Assembly: GCA_902729315.2 (NCBI GenBank) | Contig: LR746268.1 | Span: forward strand, 6,803,501 to 6,867,500 | DNA length: 64,000 nucleotides | Reading direction: 5' to 3' | Source of the DNA: Spirodela intermedia | Taxonomy: Eukaryota; Streptophyta; Magnoliopsida; Alismatales; Araceae | In this document: one piece after another, positions 38,001 through 50,389 of the stretch | Layout of the letters: each line of letters starts with the position of its first letter | How positions within the stretch are numbered: position 1 is the first letter of the stretch | The notes under the pieces: generated by a model | What the model was told of the DNA's origin: nothing | Database searches by the model: none | What the model saw: only the letters and a program-made list of their open reading frames with translations | Program-made: the position numbers and the translations under genes

Positions 38001-40411
38001 GATTCCATTTAGTTAATCCTTTATTTTTTAGAAATAAGAATGATCTTTGCTGACGCTTATTTGCAAATTCTGTGTATGTTCAATAGTTCCAATATCGGTC
38101 ATTGGTGCTTTTAAAAAGATAAAGGCGCTTATCAACAATAATGCACAACTTGCAACTGCACTTCGAACATCCTCAAAGCTGGTGAGTTCTTTTTCACACG
38201 TTGGCTCCTACATCTCTATGTTGACCCTTGCCTTACATAAATTTCGTTTTGAAAATGGAACATTTTATTCAATCGTATTTGTATGCAACATTGTGAATAC
38301 TTGTTTTAAGTTTTTGGCACAGTAGTGATTCACACTGGATCTATGCCAATTGATTTTCTTTGTGTTTTGGATTCTCATTGTTCAATTATAGGTCGTTAGT
38401 GATGATGGAAAGAAGGTCAGACGCCAACAACAAATTACTGAGGCTAATTTAGAAGAGTTGCAGGTCAGTTCACTGATCTATGTTATACAGGTTTACAGCA
38501 TCTCTTTGTTGTTTATTTTCATCTGACACCTATATCTTTTTCTCATCATGTAGTCTCGCATTGTTGTTGCTGAAAATTTACCTGAGGATCATTGCTATCA
38601 AAACCTTTTGAAGCTATTTTCTGTAGTTGGGAGGTACGAAATTCACATGATAATTGATTGACCTTTTTTTAATTCTTGGAATTACAGAGATCGAGTTTAT
38701 AATAATGTTTATCGTGGCAGTGTGAAAACAATCCGAACATGCTATCCTCAAGCTCCCAATGGCATGGCCTCGACCGCTTCTAGACCTGGAAAAATGGATA
38801 CATTTCTTGGTAACAAGGTTGTTCCTCTTCTTCTTTTTTCTGTCAATCGCATGTCTTTTATGGTTTTGTGACGAAGTTGTGTTTCTTCATGGGGAATTTA
38901 GGATATCGTCCATCTGAAGTCAACCCTCCAATCTGTTTTAAAATTTATCTAGCTTTATGTTGATGGGTGGAGTTGTTATCTATGTGATCATTGGAAAAAT
39001 GTATAGAGAGGGAAAAATATGTGAAAATTTTCATGTTAGTACCTCTCTATGAGGCTCATATGATCAGAAGGGATAGGATCCATGCCTGCACTGAGATTAC
39101 CCTTTAACCCTTTGGGAACTTTTATGAATTTTCTTGCTCGATTGTGGGCTCGAACCAAATAATTTTACTCTGAACTTTGAAACTGAAAATTTCATCTTAT
39201 CCTTTGTCTAAATGGATAATACGCCTTTGCTTGAAGATAATGAGGCTTTGTACGAGTTACAAGTAGAGGATCACACAACGAGAATTTAAGATATGTTGTA
39301 CTGGAAAAAAAATTAATGACCTTTGATTGCTTCAATCGAATGGATTATTGCTCTGTTCGGACTGAGAGAATATTTCGTATTATGATTACTTGGGTTTCTT
39401 AAATAATAAAAACCGTCAGTGAAAAAATCTCTGATTGCCGGTCTGGTGTCAGGTTCATACAAAGTTTTCAGATCACTTCACTACAAGTTCATGAATATTT
39501 CCGTACAGGTCTCTTTTCCAGTAATATTTTGAAATAATTTATTTGCTTCATCAACAGTTGCATGCATTTGTGGAGTTCGAAACTGTTGAGGACGCTGAAA
39601 AAGCAGTAAGTTTTCGGATTCAACAACACATCGCTTATACGCGCAATGGATTTGCCTCTTTACATCTCGACTCTCTCTTCCCTTTTGGCGCGAAGCAGGT
39701 TGCTGAGCTAAACGAGGAGAAGAATTGGAGAAGCGGGCTCAGGGTTCGTCTGCTGCCCACATGCATGGTACCACCAATCTCACGCCTCTGCCGGTCATCC
39801 GGAGTTCTAGTCTCCTGTTCAGTCATCGAAACCTCGTTTCACGATCGAAAGTGAGGATTCCTATAACTCCGCTCTACTGAACCAGATGAAGCACGGGCAG
39901 AGTCGAGGGAGAAAGGGCGGACACGAAGCCGAAGGGGCCGGCGATGATGAGGACGCCTCCATATCCAACCAGCAACACGAGAAGCACTTCGAGGACCCTT
40001 CCCAATCCACTGAACAATTGCAGGATCACGCGGTGAGCACCGGCGACCTCCCCCCACCTTCTGGACGCCGGAGGGTTGGTTCTTCGGCTAATATCGCCGC
40101 CGCCTGTGCTTTTTTAGCAGGTCGACGACGGCCACCACGACAGGGAAGGAGGAGCGAGGCGCGGCCGCGGGAGGGGACGCGGTTCCCGGGGCCGGGCCCG
40201 AGGCCAATACTATCCCAGCGGCGGCGCCGCCCATCGCGCGGGGCATGCCGCCGCCGCGGCCGGCGGCGCCGCTCCACCCCACCATCTGGCCGCCGGCGAG
40301 CCGCCTACCGTTGCCAGGCAGCCGCCGGGTCCGCGTATGCCGGACGGCACGAAGGGATTCACCATGGGCCGGGGAAGGCCCATCGGGACCGCCGACGCCG
40401 CTGCCTCATAG
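35060..40411 (+). CDS. LARP6: La-related protein 6 (LARP6) with PAM2 motif
   Basis: Ten exons give about 500 residues: 35060-35518, 37651-37732, 38087-38181, 38392-38463, 38554-38633, 38721-38817, 39558-39605, 39699-39767, 39823-40032 and 40121-40411. The N-terminus holds a perfect PAM2 motif (LNAQAPEFVP, residues 43-52), which binds poly(A)-binding protein, then proline-rich runs. The La motif follows (VEYYFSDANLATTEHLMRF, PISVIGAFKKIKALI), then an RRM-like domain (SRIVVAENLPEDHC, LHAFVEFETVEDAEKAV). The C-terminus is RG-rich and ends PPGPRMPDGTKGFTMGRGRP, the LARP6 tail. Such proteins bind RNA and affect translation or storage. The RG-rich last exon is extremely GC-rich. The exon 8-9 join uses a 55-base intron and is doubtful; the RRSPKSV-like stretch I expect there is absent. 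Confidence 0.9.
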
Positions 40412-40861
40412 TCGCATGATTTTTAATCGATATTCAGACCTGAAAAGGACTAATGGAGTGTGCTCGTCCTGCCCTCTTTGGAACGATTTCCCCGGCTTGT
40501 TTTGTGTTCATATTTATGATGATCGATTATATTGGATGATCTTCTGCTCTTCTGGGTACGACACGTCTCTATCTATGTGTTTGTATATGTGAAAGTCAAC
40601 ATGACCACCGCCTCCCCTGCCGTGCTCCGGCCGGGGTCTCTCTCCTTCCTTTTCCTTTGGGCCGTCTAGTCGACGCCCACGCTCTAACCAAATCACAGCC
40701 GGATCCGTCCATCCGAGAGGGAACCGCGTAGCGGCCAGCTGTAGGTGGAGAGGAAGAGGAAGAAGACGAGAGAAGGAATTCTATTCGAGGCGGAGTTAGG
40801 CGGTAATTCTGAAAGAGCGCCTTGTCCTTCGCCCCCCACCATCCATTGAGCTAAGGGGAGG
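40412..40861. other. LARP6 3' UTR and KORRIGAN promoter/leader
   Basis: Only 450 bases separate the two genes. The first part is AT-richer and fits a 3' UTR; the second, from about 40.6 kb, becomes GC-rich and leads into the KORRIGAN start codon. No clear TATA box was found. Confidence 0.5.
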
Positions 40862-41664
40862 ATGTTCTCGGGGAACCACTGGGGAGGCTCGTTCGAGATC
40901 ATCGATGGCGCTGACGACGACGACAAGGGCCACCGCGACGGCGGAGATGTCGACCGGGGGGCGGCGGCGCGTCGGGAACTAGACGAGACGCAGAAGAGCT
41001 GGCTGCTGGGGCCGCAGGGCGGCGGCGCCGCCAAGAGGAAGGAGAAGTACGTTGACCTCGGCTGCGTCGTCTGCAAGCGGAAGGTGATCCGGTGGACCTT
41101 GTGGGCCGCCGTGATCTTCTTCTTCGTCGTTGCCCTCCCCATTATCATCGTCAAGTCGCTCCCCAAGGGAAAGCCCCAGGTGCTTCCCCCTGATGACTAC
41201 TCCGTCGCGCTCCGCAAGGCCCTCCTGTTCTTCGACGCCCAGAAATGTGAGAACCAACAAAACCTCTCACCTCCCCCTCTTGGGCTATCCCTCTCTCTCT
41301 CTGTGCGGGTGTGAGAATTTACTTCAGTTCTTGCCGTCGCCAGCCGGCCGGTTGCCGAAGAACCACAGGGTGGCATGGCGGGGAGATTCGGGCCTGAGCG
41401 ATGGGTCGACGTTGCCGGATGTGAAGGGGGGGCTCGTCGGCGGCTACTACGATGCCGGCGACAACATAAAGTTCCACTTCCCCATGGCCTTCTCCATGAC
41501 TCTCTTGAGCTGGTCCGTGATCGAGTATAGTCACAAATACAAAGCCATTGGAGAGTACGATCACATTAGAGACATCATCAAATGGGGCACCGATTACCTC
41601 CTCCTGACTTTCAACTCTTCCGCCACCGTCATAGATAAGATCTACAGCCAGGTAAGAAGTGGAC

Positions 41665-41700
<36 letters not shown>

Positions 41701-43054
41701 GTTATCAGGCGTACTGCTAGGTGGGCGCGGCGAAGAATATGTCTACGACCCCGGACGATCACTACTGCTGGATGAGGCCGGAGAACATGGACTACGAGCG
41801 ACCAGTGCAAACAATCACTTCGGGGCCCGACCTGGCCGGGGAGATGGCGGCGGCATTGGCCGCCGCCTCCATCGTCTTCCGAGACGATGACGCCTACTCG
41901 AAGAAGCTCGTCATCGCGGGGGCGGCGCTCTTCCGGTTCGCCCGGAGCAACGGGCGGCGGAGCCGCTACTCACTGGGGAGACCCGAGACGGCACCGTTCT
42001 ACAACTCCTCCGGCTACTACGACGAATATATGTGGAGCTCGGCGTGGATGTACTACGCCTCCGGCAACTCCAGCTACCTCTCGCTGGCCACAAACCCTGG
42101 CATCCCTAGGAACTCCAAGGCCTTCCTCTCCATTCGCGACCTCAACGTGTTCAGCTGGGACAACAAGCTCCCCGGAGCGGAGCTGCTACTGACCAGGCTC
42201 AGGGTCTTCCTCAGCCCCGGTTTCCCCTACGAGGAAATGCTCAGCAGCTACCACAACGCTACCACTCTCAACCTCTGCTCCTACCTCCCCCAATTCAACG
42301 TCTTCAACTTCACAAACGGTGAGCCATTCACTCTTCCCCTCCGCCCAAAACCCTAACGATTACTTCCCAGTGGCCTCATTCTTCCTTCACGGCCGCCGGC
42401 AGGGGGAATGATTCAGCTGAATCACGGGAGGCCGCAGCCATTGCAGTACGCCGTGAAGGCCGCCTTCTTGGCCTCCCTCTACGCCGACTACCTTGGCGCA
42501 CTCGGCATCCCCGGTTTCAACTGCGGCCCCTACTACTTCAACGCCGATACCCTCCGCAGCTTCGCCACCTCACAGGTTGAACCCACCGGCGACTCTTCTG
42601 CACACTGCAGCGTTGAAGGGTTTCTGAACTGCCTTATTCCCCCTCATTGCAGGTTGACTACGTCCTGGGGAAGAACCCTAGGAAGATGAGCTACGTGGTC
42701 GGCTACAGCGCCAAGTATCCGCGCCATGTGCACCACCGCGGCGCGTCAATTCCCCGCGCCAGCGGGAATTATTCCTGCACCGGCGGCTGGAAGTGGCGCG
42801 ATGCCCGCTCGCCGGACCCCAATGTTATCACCGGCGCCATGGTCGGAGGGCCGGACAGGTTCGACGGCTTCTCCGACAGCAGATCGAACTACAACTACAC
42901 AGAGCCGACGCTAGCCGGGAACGCGGGGCTGGTGGCGGCGCTCGTCTCGCTCACGGGCAGCGGCGGCAGTGGGATTGACAAGAACACCATCTTCTCCGCC
43001 GTGCCGCCGTCCTTTCCGGCGAGCCCGTCTCCTCCCCCGCCATGGAAACCGTGA
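40862..43054 (+). CDS. KOR: KORRIGAN-type membrane endo-1,4-beta-glucanase (GH9)
   Basis: Exons 40862-41246, 41344-41651, 41721-42318, 42403-42575 and 42653-43054 join in phase to 621 residues, the length of Arabidopsis KOR1. The cytosolic tail has [19 protein letters not shown] and YVDLGC, giving dileucine and YxxL-type sorting signals. A signal anchor follows at about 76-97 (type II protein). The lumenal GH9 domain shows [20 protein letters not shown] with the catalytic Asp region at 165-168, [13 protein letters not shown]-type and YEEML blocks, [10 protein letters not shown] at 512-521 and [20 protein letters not shown], which fits the GH9 active-site pattern with Glu 572. The end is proline-rich (PPPPWKP). 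KORRIGANs act with cellulose synthase at the plasma membrane and Golgi. Sequence around [14 protein letters not shown] suggests a KOR2/KOR3-like paralogue; that is tentative. All catalytic residues are kept. Confidence 0.95.
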
Positions 43055-43947
43055 CACCTCTGTACGAAATCATCCTCTCACACAGGAAATACGCGCACGA
43101 CGACGTCGCATTCGTTCGATAGTATAATACTTCATTGTGATCCCCAGCTCAGGTACCCGGTCTTCCATAGACATCCTAGCCGTCTGTGATGATGTCTGAA
43201 TGCGACCCGCCACCGAACCCGTTCTAGAGAGCTTCCTCATGACTTCTACCCTTCTTCCACCTCCTCTCTCTTCTTCTTCTTGATTCTTTTCATAGAGAAA
43301 TCTCAAGGATAGGGGTAGGTGTGGTGGTGAGGGCCGCCTTGACTTACGGGAACGGAAGATAGGGCCTCAAGGATTGTCACGTACGTCTATCCCAAAGTCA
43401 AAGGGACAGATGCCGATAGCTGGTATTTCGAGCGTATTTATGGGGTGGAGAGCTGTTGCACTGTACAACGAGATGATGACGCTATTAAGCCGTCTGATTC
43501 CTTCCTTTGGTAATAAATAATACGCGACAGTTCATAATTCCTTCCTTCACATGAAAGTTAACTCTCGATCTTCATCAAGTGGTCAACGTAAATGGGGTAA
43601 TTTTAGAGAGGGAGAGATGTTAAAGTTATCGTGTTTTCCAGTTCAAGGTCAACTGATAATAAGGAGAGCATGCCGACGCTTATAGTCACAAGTTTTGCTA
43701 CTTTGTAATGAAAGCCATTAATTACTAACGCGACTGCTCAAAAATTAGTAATTAGCAAGCAATTTTTTGGGTTTAATCTCGTGGTCTGCGAGAGGGGGTG
43801 GAATCCTGGTGGAATTCGGTAGCTGGTGGGACCCCCAGCTTTGGGCTGTGAGGGGCTTCGGAGAATATTGGGCCTGACCTAATAAGGATTGGACTGGGCC
43901 GAGACTCCACAGAAGGTGGTTTTTGGATTTTTTGAATCTCAGATTAG
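43055..43947. other. KORRIGAN 3' flank and ZIP4 promoter
   Basis: The 3' UTR of the endoglucanase is followed by mixed-composition DNA with no coding signal up to the TATA box of the ZIP4 gene. Confidence 0.6.
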
Positions 43948-43955
43948 TATAAATA
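43948..43955 (+). promoter_or_regulatory. TATA box of the ZIP4 gene
   Basis: TATAAATA lies 58 bases before the ATG at 44013, implying a leader of only about 30 bases and supporting that ATG as the start. Confidence 0.6.
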
Positions 43956-44012
43956 CTGGACCCCCGCTCTCCCGCCTCCAATGGATAACCGCCTTCGTCT
44001 CCTCCCGCGGAG

Positions 44013-47000
44013 ATGAGAATCTCCGAAATCTCGCCAGATCTCACCGCCTCCGGCCACCAGGAATCCCATTCTGGCCCCTTGCTGGAGCTTGAAGCCCTCG
44101 TCAAAGAAGCGGAGGACCTATCCCCCGAGGAAGAAGAGATCCCTGAGTCCCTCGTTGTTGGCCTTCAGAGGTCCCTCGCCGGACTGGTCTCCTCTCTTTC
44201 ATTATCGGAAGCCGCCAAGCTGCAGATCTGGAAGCTCAGCTATCGCCTCTGGAATGCATGCGTCGACCTCTCCAATGGCGCGCAGATCCGTCCTGATGGC
44301 CGGCGGGGAATCGAGGAATCTCACGTCAAGCTTCGACAGGCTGCTTCCGATCTGCTTCTTCTGGCCGGAAGCCCGACTGGGATATCATCTCCGGTGTTCA
44401 AGTGTGCCTCCTTCTTTTACAAGACCGGCCTCATGTGGCACGACTTGAGGCGGTTCGACCTCGCGGCCAACTGCTTCGAGCGGGCCACTGATCTAACGTC
44501 AGGTGTCCAGGTTGATCGGGTGTTCGATGCGGAGGAAAAGAGGCTCCTCTTGGATATCAATCTTGCGAGGGCGAAAACGGCTTGGGAGGTCTCTGATAGG
44601 AACCTGGCTGTTGCGTTGCTGAATCGTTCGAGGAATTTTCTGTTCGTTTCTCCTGCGAACTATAAAGCCCTGGCGGAGCAGTACCTACAATTTGGAAAGC
44701 TTGATCTGTCGGAGAAATCTGAATCTGATGCTTCCTCGAAGCTCCTGAATGAAGCACTGGATCTTTGTGAGAAAGGGCTTGGGATCTCTAAGAGGCCTGA
44801 CCACACTATACCACTGGAAAATTTGAAGGCGAGATGTCTAAGATTCCTGGCTGCGGAACGGTTGCAGGCGGCGGACTACGGGGCAGTAGTTAAATGCATC
44901 AAAGTTATGAGAGAGGGATTTGGAAAGGAAGAGCATCCGAGTGTCAGCTTCATGGCATTTAAGGCATGGATTGGACTAGGGAAATTTGAGGAGGCGGAAA
45001 GAGAGCTGAGGGCGATGGCTGTGACAAAGTCCGTTCCTGAGAATGTCTGTGTCGCGGCGGCTGAGGTGTTCCTGGAAGCGGTTGGACCAGAGGCAGCGAA
45101 GGGTGTACTTATGGGATTGGTCTCACGGTGCCGTTTGGGACCTGCGGCAGCACTGAGGGTTGTGAAGAAGGTGGCCGTAGGCGGAGGAGGGAGAGCACAG
45201 GTTGTGGCAGAAGTGGTTTCAGACGAAAGGGTGTTGGCGCTTTTCGCCGGGGCGGGTGCAGAGAAGGAGCGCGGAACTATGCATGCGATCCTATGGAATT
45301 GGTAAACTTCTGACTAAACCATGTTTGTTTCCTCGCAGAGGATTTCCTACAGGTTAGATTCCTCACATAAGATTGACCGGATTTTCTTCCAAGATAACCC
45401 CCACGATGAAGGACTAATAGTTTTATATTCTAATTATGGGGTATTTAAACCGACGGATTCAGTCATTTTGAATTGCACATCCCGACTATTAAACATAAGT
45501 CAAAGAATATAAGAATTAATTTCGCTAGATTAAGTTGGCATTTCATGATGTCGTAACTTTTAATTTAATGCCTCAGTCTGATAGTAGGGTGTACCCTCGG
45601 GCTTCGACGAACTTTTTCCTTTTTCTTCCAAAAATTGCAGCGTTTAACGTGATTTTTACAATGAAGTGGAGCTGAGTATTTCCGATCGAAGGACTACGAG
45701 ACGGCTGTGGAGATGTTTGAGAAATCTATGCTGTACATACCCCACGACGAGGAAAATAAGGCCCGCCGAGCTAACTGCTACAGAGTCCTCTGCCTCTGCC
45801 ACCTTGGCCTCTCTCGGCTCGACCAGGCGCAGGAGTTCATTGACGAGGCTGCAAAGGTAAGGGAAGAATCTCATCATTTCATTTTGAAGAAACTTTCGTA
45901 AAACCGAAGCAACGCTCACGACCTTTCTTCCACAGCTAGAGCCCAACATAAACTGTGCTTTTCTGAAGGTATCCAACAATTCTCTGATTTTTTTTGGGGT
46001 ACAAACAGTATGTGTTCTAGTTGACTTGCAGGTGGCGTCTCACCGTAAAAACAACAAAAAAAGAGAAAAGAACCATTTTGTTATCTTATTTTTAATTTTT
46101 GGCGTTTGCAGTTTAAAATTTACCTCCAAAAGAAAGAAGAGAGGGAGGCCATTGATCAATTACAAGACATGGTGAAAAGTATTGACTTTAACCCTGAGTA
46201 TCTCACTTTGTCAGCCCATGAAGCTATGGCCAGCCGTTGCACCCCTGCTGCAGTCGCAGCTCTGTCTGTAGTCCTTGACCTCTATGCCCCCGGGAGAGAG
46301 ATGCCTATGCCTGAAGTTGCAGTACTACGCAGCCTCATCACACTCCTTCAAGAAATAAAAGACACCGAGCGTGAGATCCTGAAACACTTGAGGCATGCCC
46401 GGAATCGGATGTCTGATCTCGGAGTAGACAACTTCTTTGGAAAGGGTGCAGTTGGTATTCGAGAGCTAGGATGGTTTGCAGGGAACTCATGGAACATGGG
46501 GTTAAAGACTGGAGCGGACAAAAAATATGGATACTGTGCAGAATTCCTAGAATTGGCATCAGAGTTTTATGGCGCAGCAGATGGCGGAACGATTGAAGGC
46601 CAACCAATGGTATGCAAGTCGATAATACTGAGCGTATGCGCCATGATTAGCAGTGAGGAGCAGGGGCAGACACAGTTGACTGATTCTGACATCAAGAAAG
46701 CGATGAAGATGATCGAAAAGGCTGGCAAGGTAAGCGGAGCATAAATTGATTTTTAAAATTTGTATTATCCTATGTTATCTCCAAAGTTTGGCTGCGTCTA
46801 ATACAGTTGATATTTGGGCATCATCTACGAAAATAAATGCAAATAAAAATTGTCTTTTATTCTGTTCTCATATTGAGCTAGATTATAACGATAATGGTAG
46901 TATTGCGATAATTCCTCGTTTTAATTTAATATCATAGGTATAAATCATCCGAATTGCCGGTTAATATGATGATATTTATCTGTACAGATGCAATCATTAT

Positions 47001-47662
47001 CAGTGATATCATCATCTCCGACACAAGTCGCTGCTGCTCAGGCTTCCTTAGAGTCAAGACTCTTCTTCCTCCACACTTTCTGTGCCTACCAACTTCTTGG
47101 TAGGCTCGAGGATCCCGACGATTCCCGGCATAAACAACTACAGCTGATCAAGAGCTTTATTTCATCTTCAAAGCAGTACACCCCACAAAACCTCCTCCAA
47201 CTGGGTCTCATTGCTCTGCAAGGCTCCCGACCAAATTATGAAGCTGCTGACCTCGCCCTGAATTCTTGCCTTTCTTCCCTCCTCGCATCCCCTTCACCAG
47301 ACTACCACACAGTCAGCATTGTGATCCGGAAGCTTGTCGGGTTTGCTGGATTGCTGAGGGGGCAAACGGATGGTGAGGTCGCAGCTTACACTGCCTATCA
47401 GCAGGCCTACAGGATAATCGTGGGCCTGAAGGAGGGGGAGTACCCTGCTGAAGAGGGGAAATGGCTGGCCACGACCGCTTGGAACAAGGCAGGCTACGCA
47501 GTCCGTCTTGGGCACGTGGAGGCGGCAAGAAAGTGGATGAAGATGGGTTTGGATTTCGCGCAGCAACTTCAATGCATGGAGAAATACAAACAGGGAATGG
47601 AGGAGTGCATCCGAAGTTTTGACGAGCACTGTTGCCGTGGTGACCCCATCGATGTGGGCTGA
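44013..47662 (+). CDS. ZIP4: ZIP4/SPO22 meiotic crossover TPR protein
   Basis: Five exons join in phase to 934 residues, very near the known plant ZIP4 length: 44013-45301, 45667-45856, 45936-45968, 46112-46729 and 46988-47662. The protein is an all-helical array of TPR-like repeats without membrane spans. Recognisable SPO22/ZIP4 blocks include [77 protein letters not shown] and the C-terminal [22 protein letters not shown]4 is a ZMM protein of the synapsis initiation complex, needed for interference-sensitive class I crossovers in meiosis; it acts as a scaffold. A TATA box sits 58 bases before the chosen start. The gene converges on the HOL methyltransferase with under 400 bases between coding ends. 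Confidence 0.93.
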
Positions 47663-48060
47663 GAGGGCGCAAGATATCAACTGGTTCCTTGATCTGGATG
47701 CTACAAGCTGACTCGGGCTAACAGGTGTGCTTCCTACAAGCTTCAATTTTTTTCTTCAATGGGAAACAAAGAGTAATCACCTCCCAAACTTAGTTACAGA
47801 GACCTGACACCTGCAATGCCGTAGGAATGCCACACAGTTTGATTCCTCTCCGTTTCTTTAATACATGTAAGTATACAAGATATAATCAATAATGGATGCG
47901 GATGTCTTTCTTCACAGATTTATTTTGAAATTAGTCTTAAAAACACATTCCAAATATCCTCTTAACAAGTTGACCACATCTGGATGTCACGAGATTTGAT
48001 TCATGAGTTCCTCCAGCCAAACGTGCTACATCAAACGCCTCCCACAAGTTACCGCATCAG
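47663..48060. other. 398-base spacer between convergent coding regions
   Basis: ZIP4 (+) and the HOL methyltransferase (-) end toward each other here. Plant 3' UTRs are commonly 200-300 bases, so the two transcripts probably overlap tail to tail. No other element is seen. Confidence 0.6.
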
Positions 48061-50086
48061 TCACATATGTGCCTGTGGTGATTTCCTCTTCCATCGTCCA
48101 ACCTTCTCCCTCCCCTGCCAAAAAAACTGCACATATCAGCGGATCCACAGCCGGGAAGGTAATATTTTGCTAGTATAGGAACAAAATAGAACTGTAGGAT
48201 TAATTATTGCGCCTATATGCTTACTCACCAAATAATGGGCTGGAGTTGTTGAACTGAACCTTAACTGAGATATGCAGAATGACCAGCGGCTCACATCAAG
48301 GACTATTAAGAAGGTTTGATAGAAACTTCTGGATTAAATAACTTTTCTTTTCCTTTGGGTCATCTTAGTTTTCCCTAAACAGGAAAACATGCTCTTTTTG
48401 GCCGGTTTTATTTCCAAAAATATTTTCGAGATTTTATGTTTTTAGAATATGGTTTTAACAATAAAATAGAAAGGATAACAAGCAGTTACATGAAATGTAA
48501 CGGAAGATTCTAGATTTTCAAGAAAATTTCGATGATATGATCAAGTGAGAGAACCTTTCGTGGCGCAATTGCTAGCTCATTGTCCACCACTGAGATGGCC
48601 TTGAAGCCCAGGGAATGTAGTACCTCCTCATAGCTGTGTGTCGGAGACAAAGGTCAGTGCAATCTATTCAACAAGAAGAAAAAAAAATTCTCAAAGAAAA
48701 AGGCTTCATAATTATCCAGGAACATTGTAATTCCCCTAATCTCTTTCCAAGATCATTAAAGACATCTACTTGATTCGTAGATCGCATGCATTGTTTCTTC
48801 TGTGTTTTTAGCTGTATACGTACTCACTGACTGAAACTGCATACGGAGGTCCACCGTCAAATTCATCCATCTGCCAAATCGAACATGGTCAAACCCCAAC
48901 AAAGGTGATCACACAATCCAAGGGAACGTGAATCAAGTAGATAGAAAAATTTACCGGATACATCAGTGTGATCAGTTCCCCGTCGGGCTTTAAGAGATCT
49001 CCAATTCGGTCAGCCCAAGCAGACCTCATGGACGGATCAATTGCACAGAAGAACCTGTAGATCATGACATGCGGACATGAAAAGGTGCATAAGAAAGCTG
49101 AAATCACATGGCATGAGCTCAGAACTTACGTATAATCAAATATTAGATCGAACAGCTCGGTCGGTTGCCAGGCAAAGAAATCTTCTGCCAGAAATGTGAA
49201 GTGTTCCTTGTTTGGCAACGCGGACGTCATCTGGTTCGGCACAGAACTAGGATATTGGCTCGTGGAAGGGACTAATATTTCATAAAGAAAAGGTACAGTA
49301 ATATCTCATCGTAACTCTCTTCCTTCACATGTTCATTTATTCCTTTTACTTTCCTTCTACCAGACTTACCTCACATGCTTTCTGTATTGCACTCACAGAT
49401 ATGTCCACTCCGACGACATGCCTCTCCGGGCCAGCCATTGCAACCACGTCGTGGCCCTGCGACTCAAAAATTTAGTGAAATTAACGGAGCAGGAGTGAAA
49501 CAATTCCACGGAGAACCATCAATAAACGACAGGGATTTGGTACGAACAGAGGAATTTCTTGATTATTGAACATATGCGACTGTATGCAGATGATGATACC
49601 CTGAATAACTGGAAGCGTGCTAAAGCAGACGAAACAAGGGGTCAAGGACTCTCACACTGCCACATCCAGGAACCAGAGCCCTGCCCAGAGGAAGATCCCC
49701 GGTCTGAACGAGATGTGCAATCAGAGGCGTCGGCTTTCCCAGATCCCACGGCGTAAGTCCTTCCTCCCAGCATCTCTCCCACCCGCCTGATCATGCCAAC
49801 ACACCCATCAATCCACAATTGGGTATGGCCAATAATCACTAAGAAGCCCTAAAAGGAGTTAGATATCGACTCGAGTGTGGAGTTTCTCCGGTCCTAGTCG
49901 TGGCTATGATCAATTTCTATGACGTGTATTCAAGGAAAGCTGTCGTCAATCCGAAGGAATGAACTCCACGGCGAGCTAAGACGTTGCACCTTGGGAGTCC
50001 TGCCCGATCACCGACTGGATCTTCGAGACCTTGGGAATGGTACCCGGGCCGCGGGAGCGGCTGGCGTCGGCGGCGCTGCTCTCCAT
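48061..50086 (-). CDS. HOL: SAM-dependent thiol/halide methyltransferase (HOL/TMT)
   Basis: Eight exons join in phase to 231 residues: 50086-49990, 49786-49656, 49456-49370, 49230-49130, 49054-48955, 48870-48824, 48633-48555 and 48114-48061. Family blocks appear in order: [20 protein letters not shown], the SAM-binding motif [16 protein letters not shown] (about 69-84) with the acidic HVVGVDIS, then [48 protein letters not shown] and a C-terminal [10 protein letters not shown]. The enzyme moves a methyl group from S-adenosylmethionine to halides, thiocyanate or bisulfide in glucosinolate breakdown, defence and methyl halide release. ATG 50086 matches the length of cytosolic relatives. The same frame is open upstream with another Met at 50221, giving a 45-residue Arg/Ser-rich extension. 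A decayed gypsy element starts about 150-300 bases upstream. Confidence 0.93.
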
Positions 50087-50289
50087 CCTTCCTGCCGCCG
50101 CGGCGATCGCGGGACGGCTTGGGAACCTCGAGCTGGGCCGCGACTGGCGCCAAGAGCCTGCCAAGGGCGTTACCTGGGAAAGAAGAAATCTTTGGGAGAA
50201 GCCGAACGTCCTCCCTCGCATAGCCCCGCCCAGACGGATGAACTGCTCCCTCTGCTTGACCAGGTACGATTGTCTATCTCGTATCACGT

Positions 50290-50310
50290 GTCTCTCTCTC
50301 TCTCTCTCAT
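50290..50310. repeat. short (CT)n tract in the HOL leader/promoter
   Basis: A CT run on the plus strand (GA in the sense of the HOL gene) lies about 70 bases upstream of the alternative start at 50221. Confidence 0.8.
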
Positions 50311-50389
50311 CATCTGACGGACGCAATGACGAATACCACACCGGTCATGTCCGCAAAAGAGAGATGCGATGAATTCTGATATACAAAGA

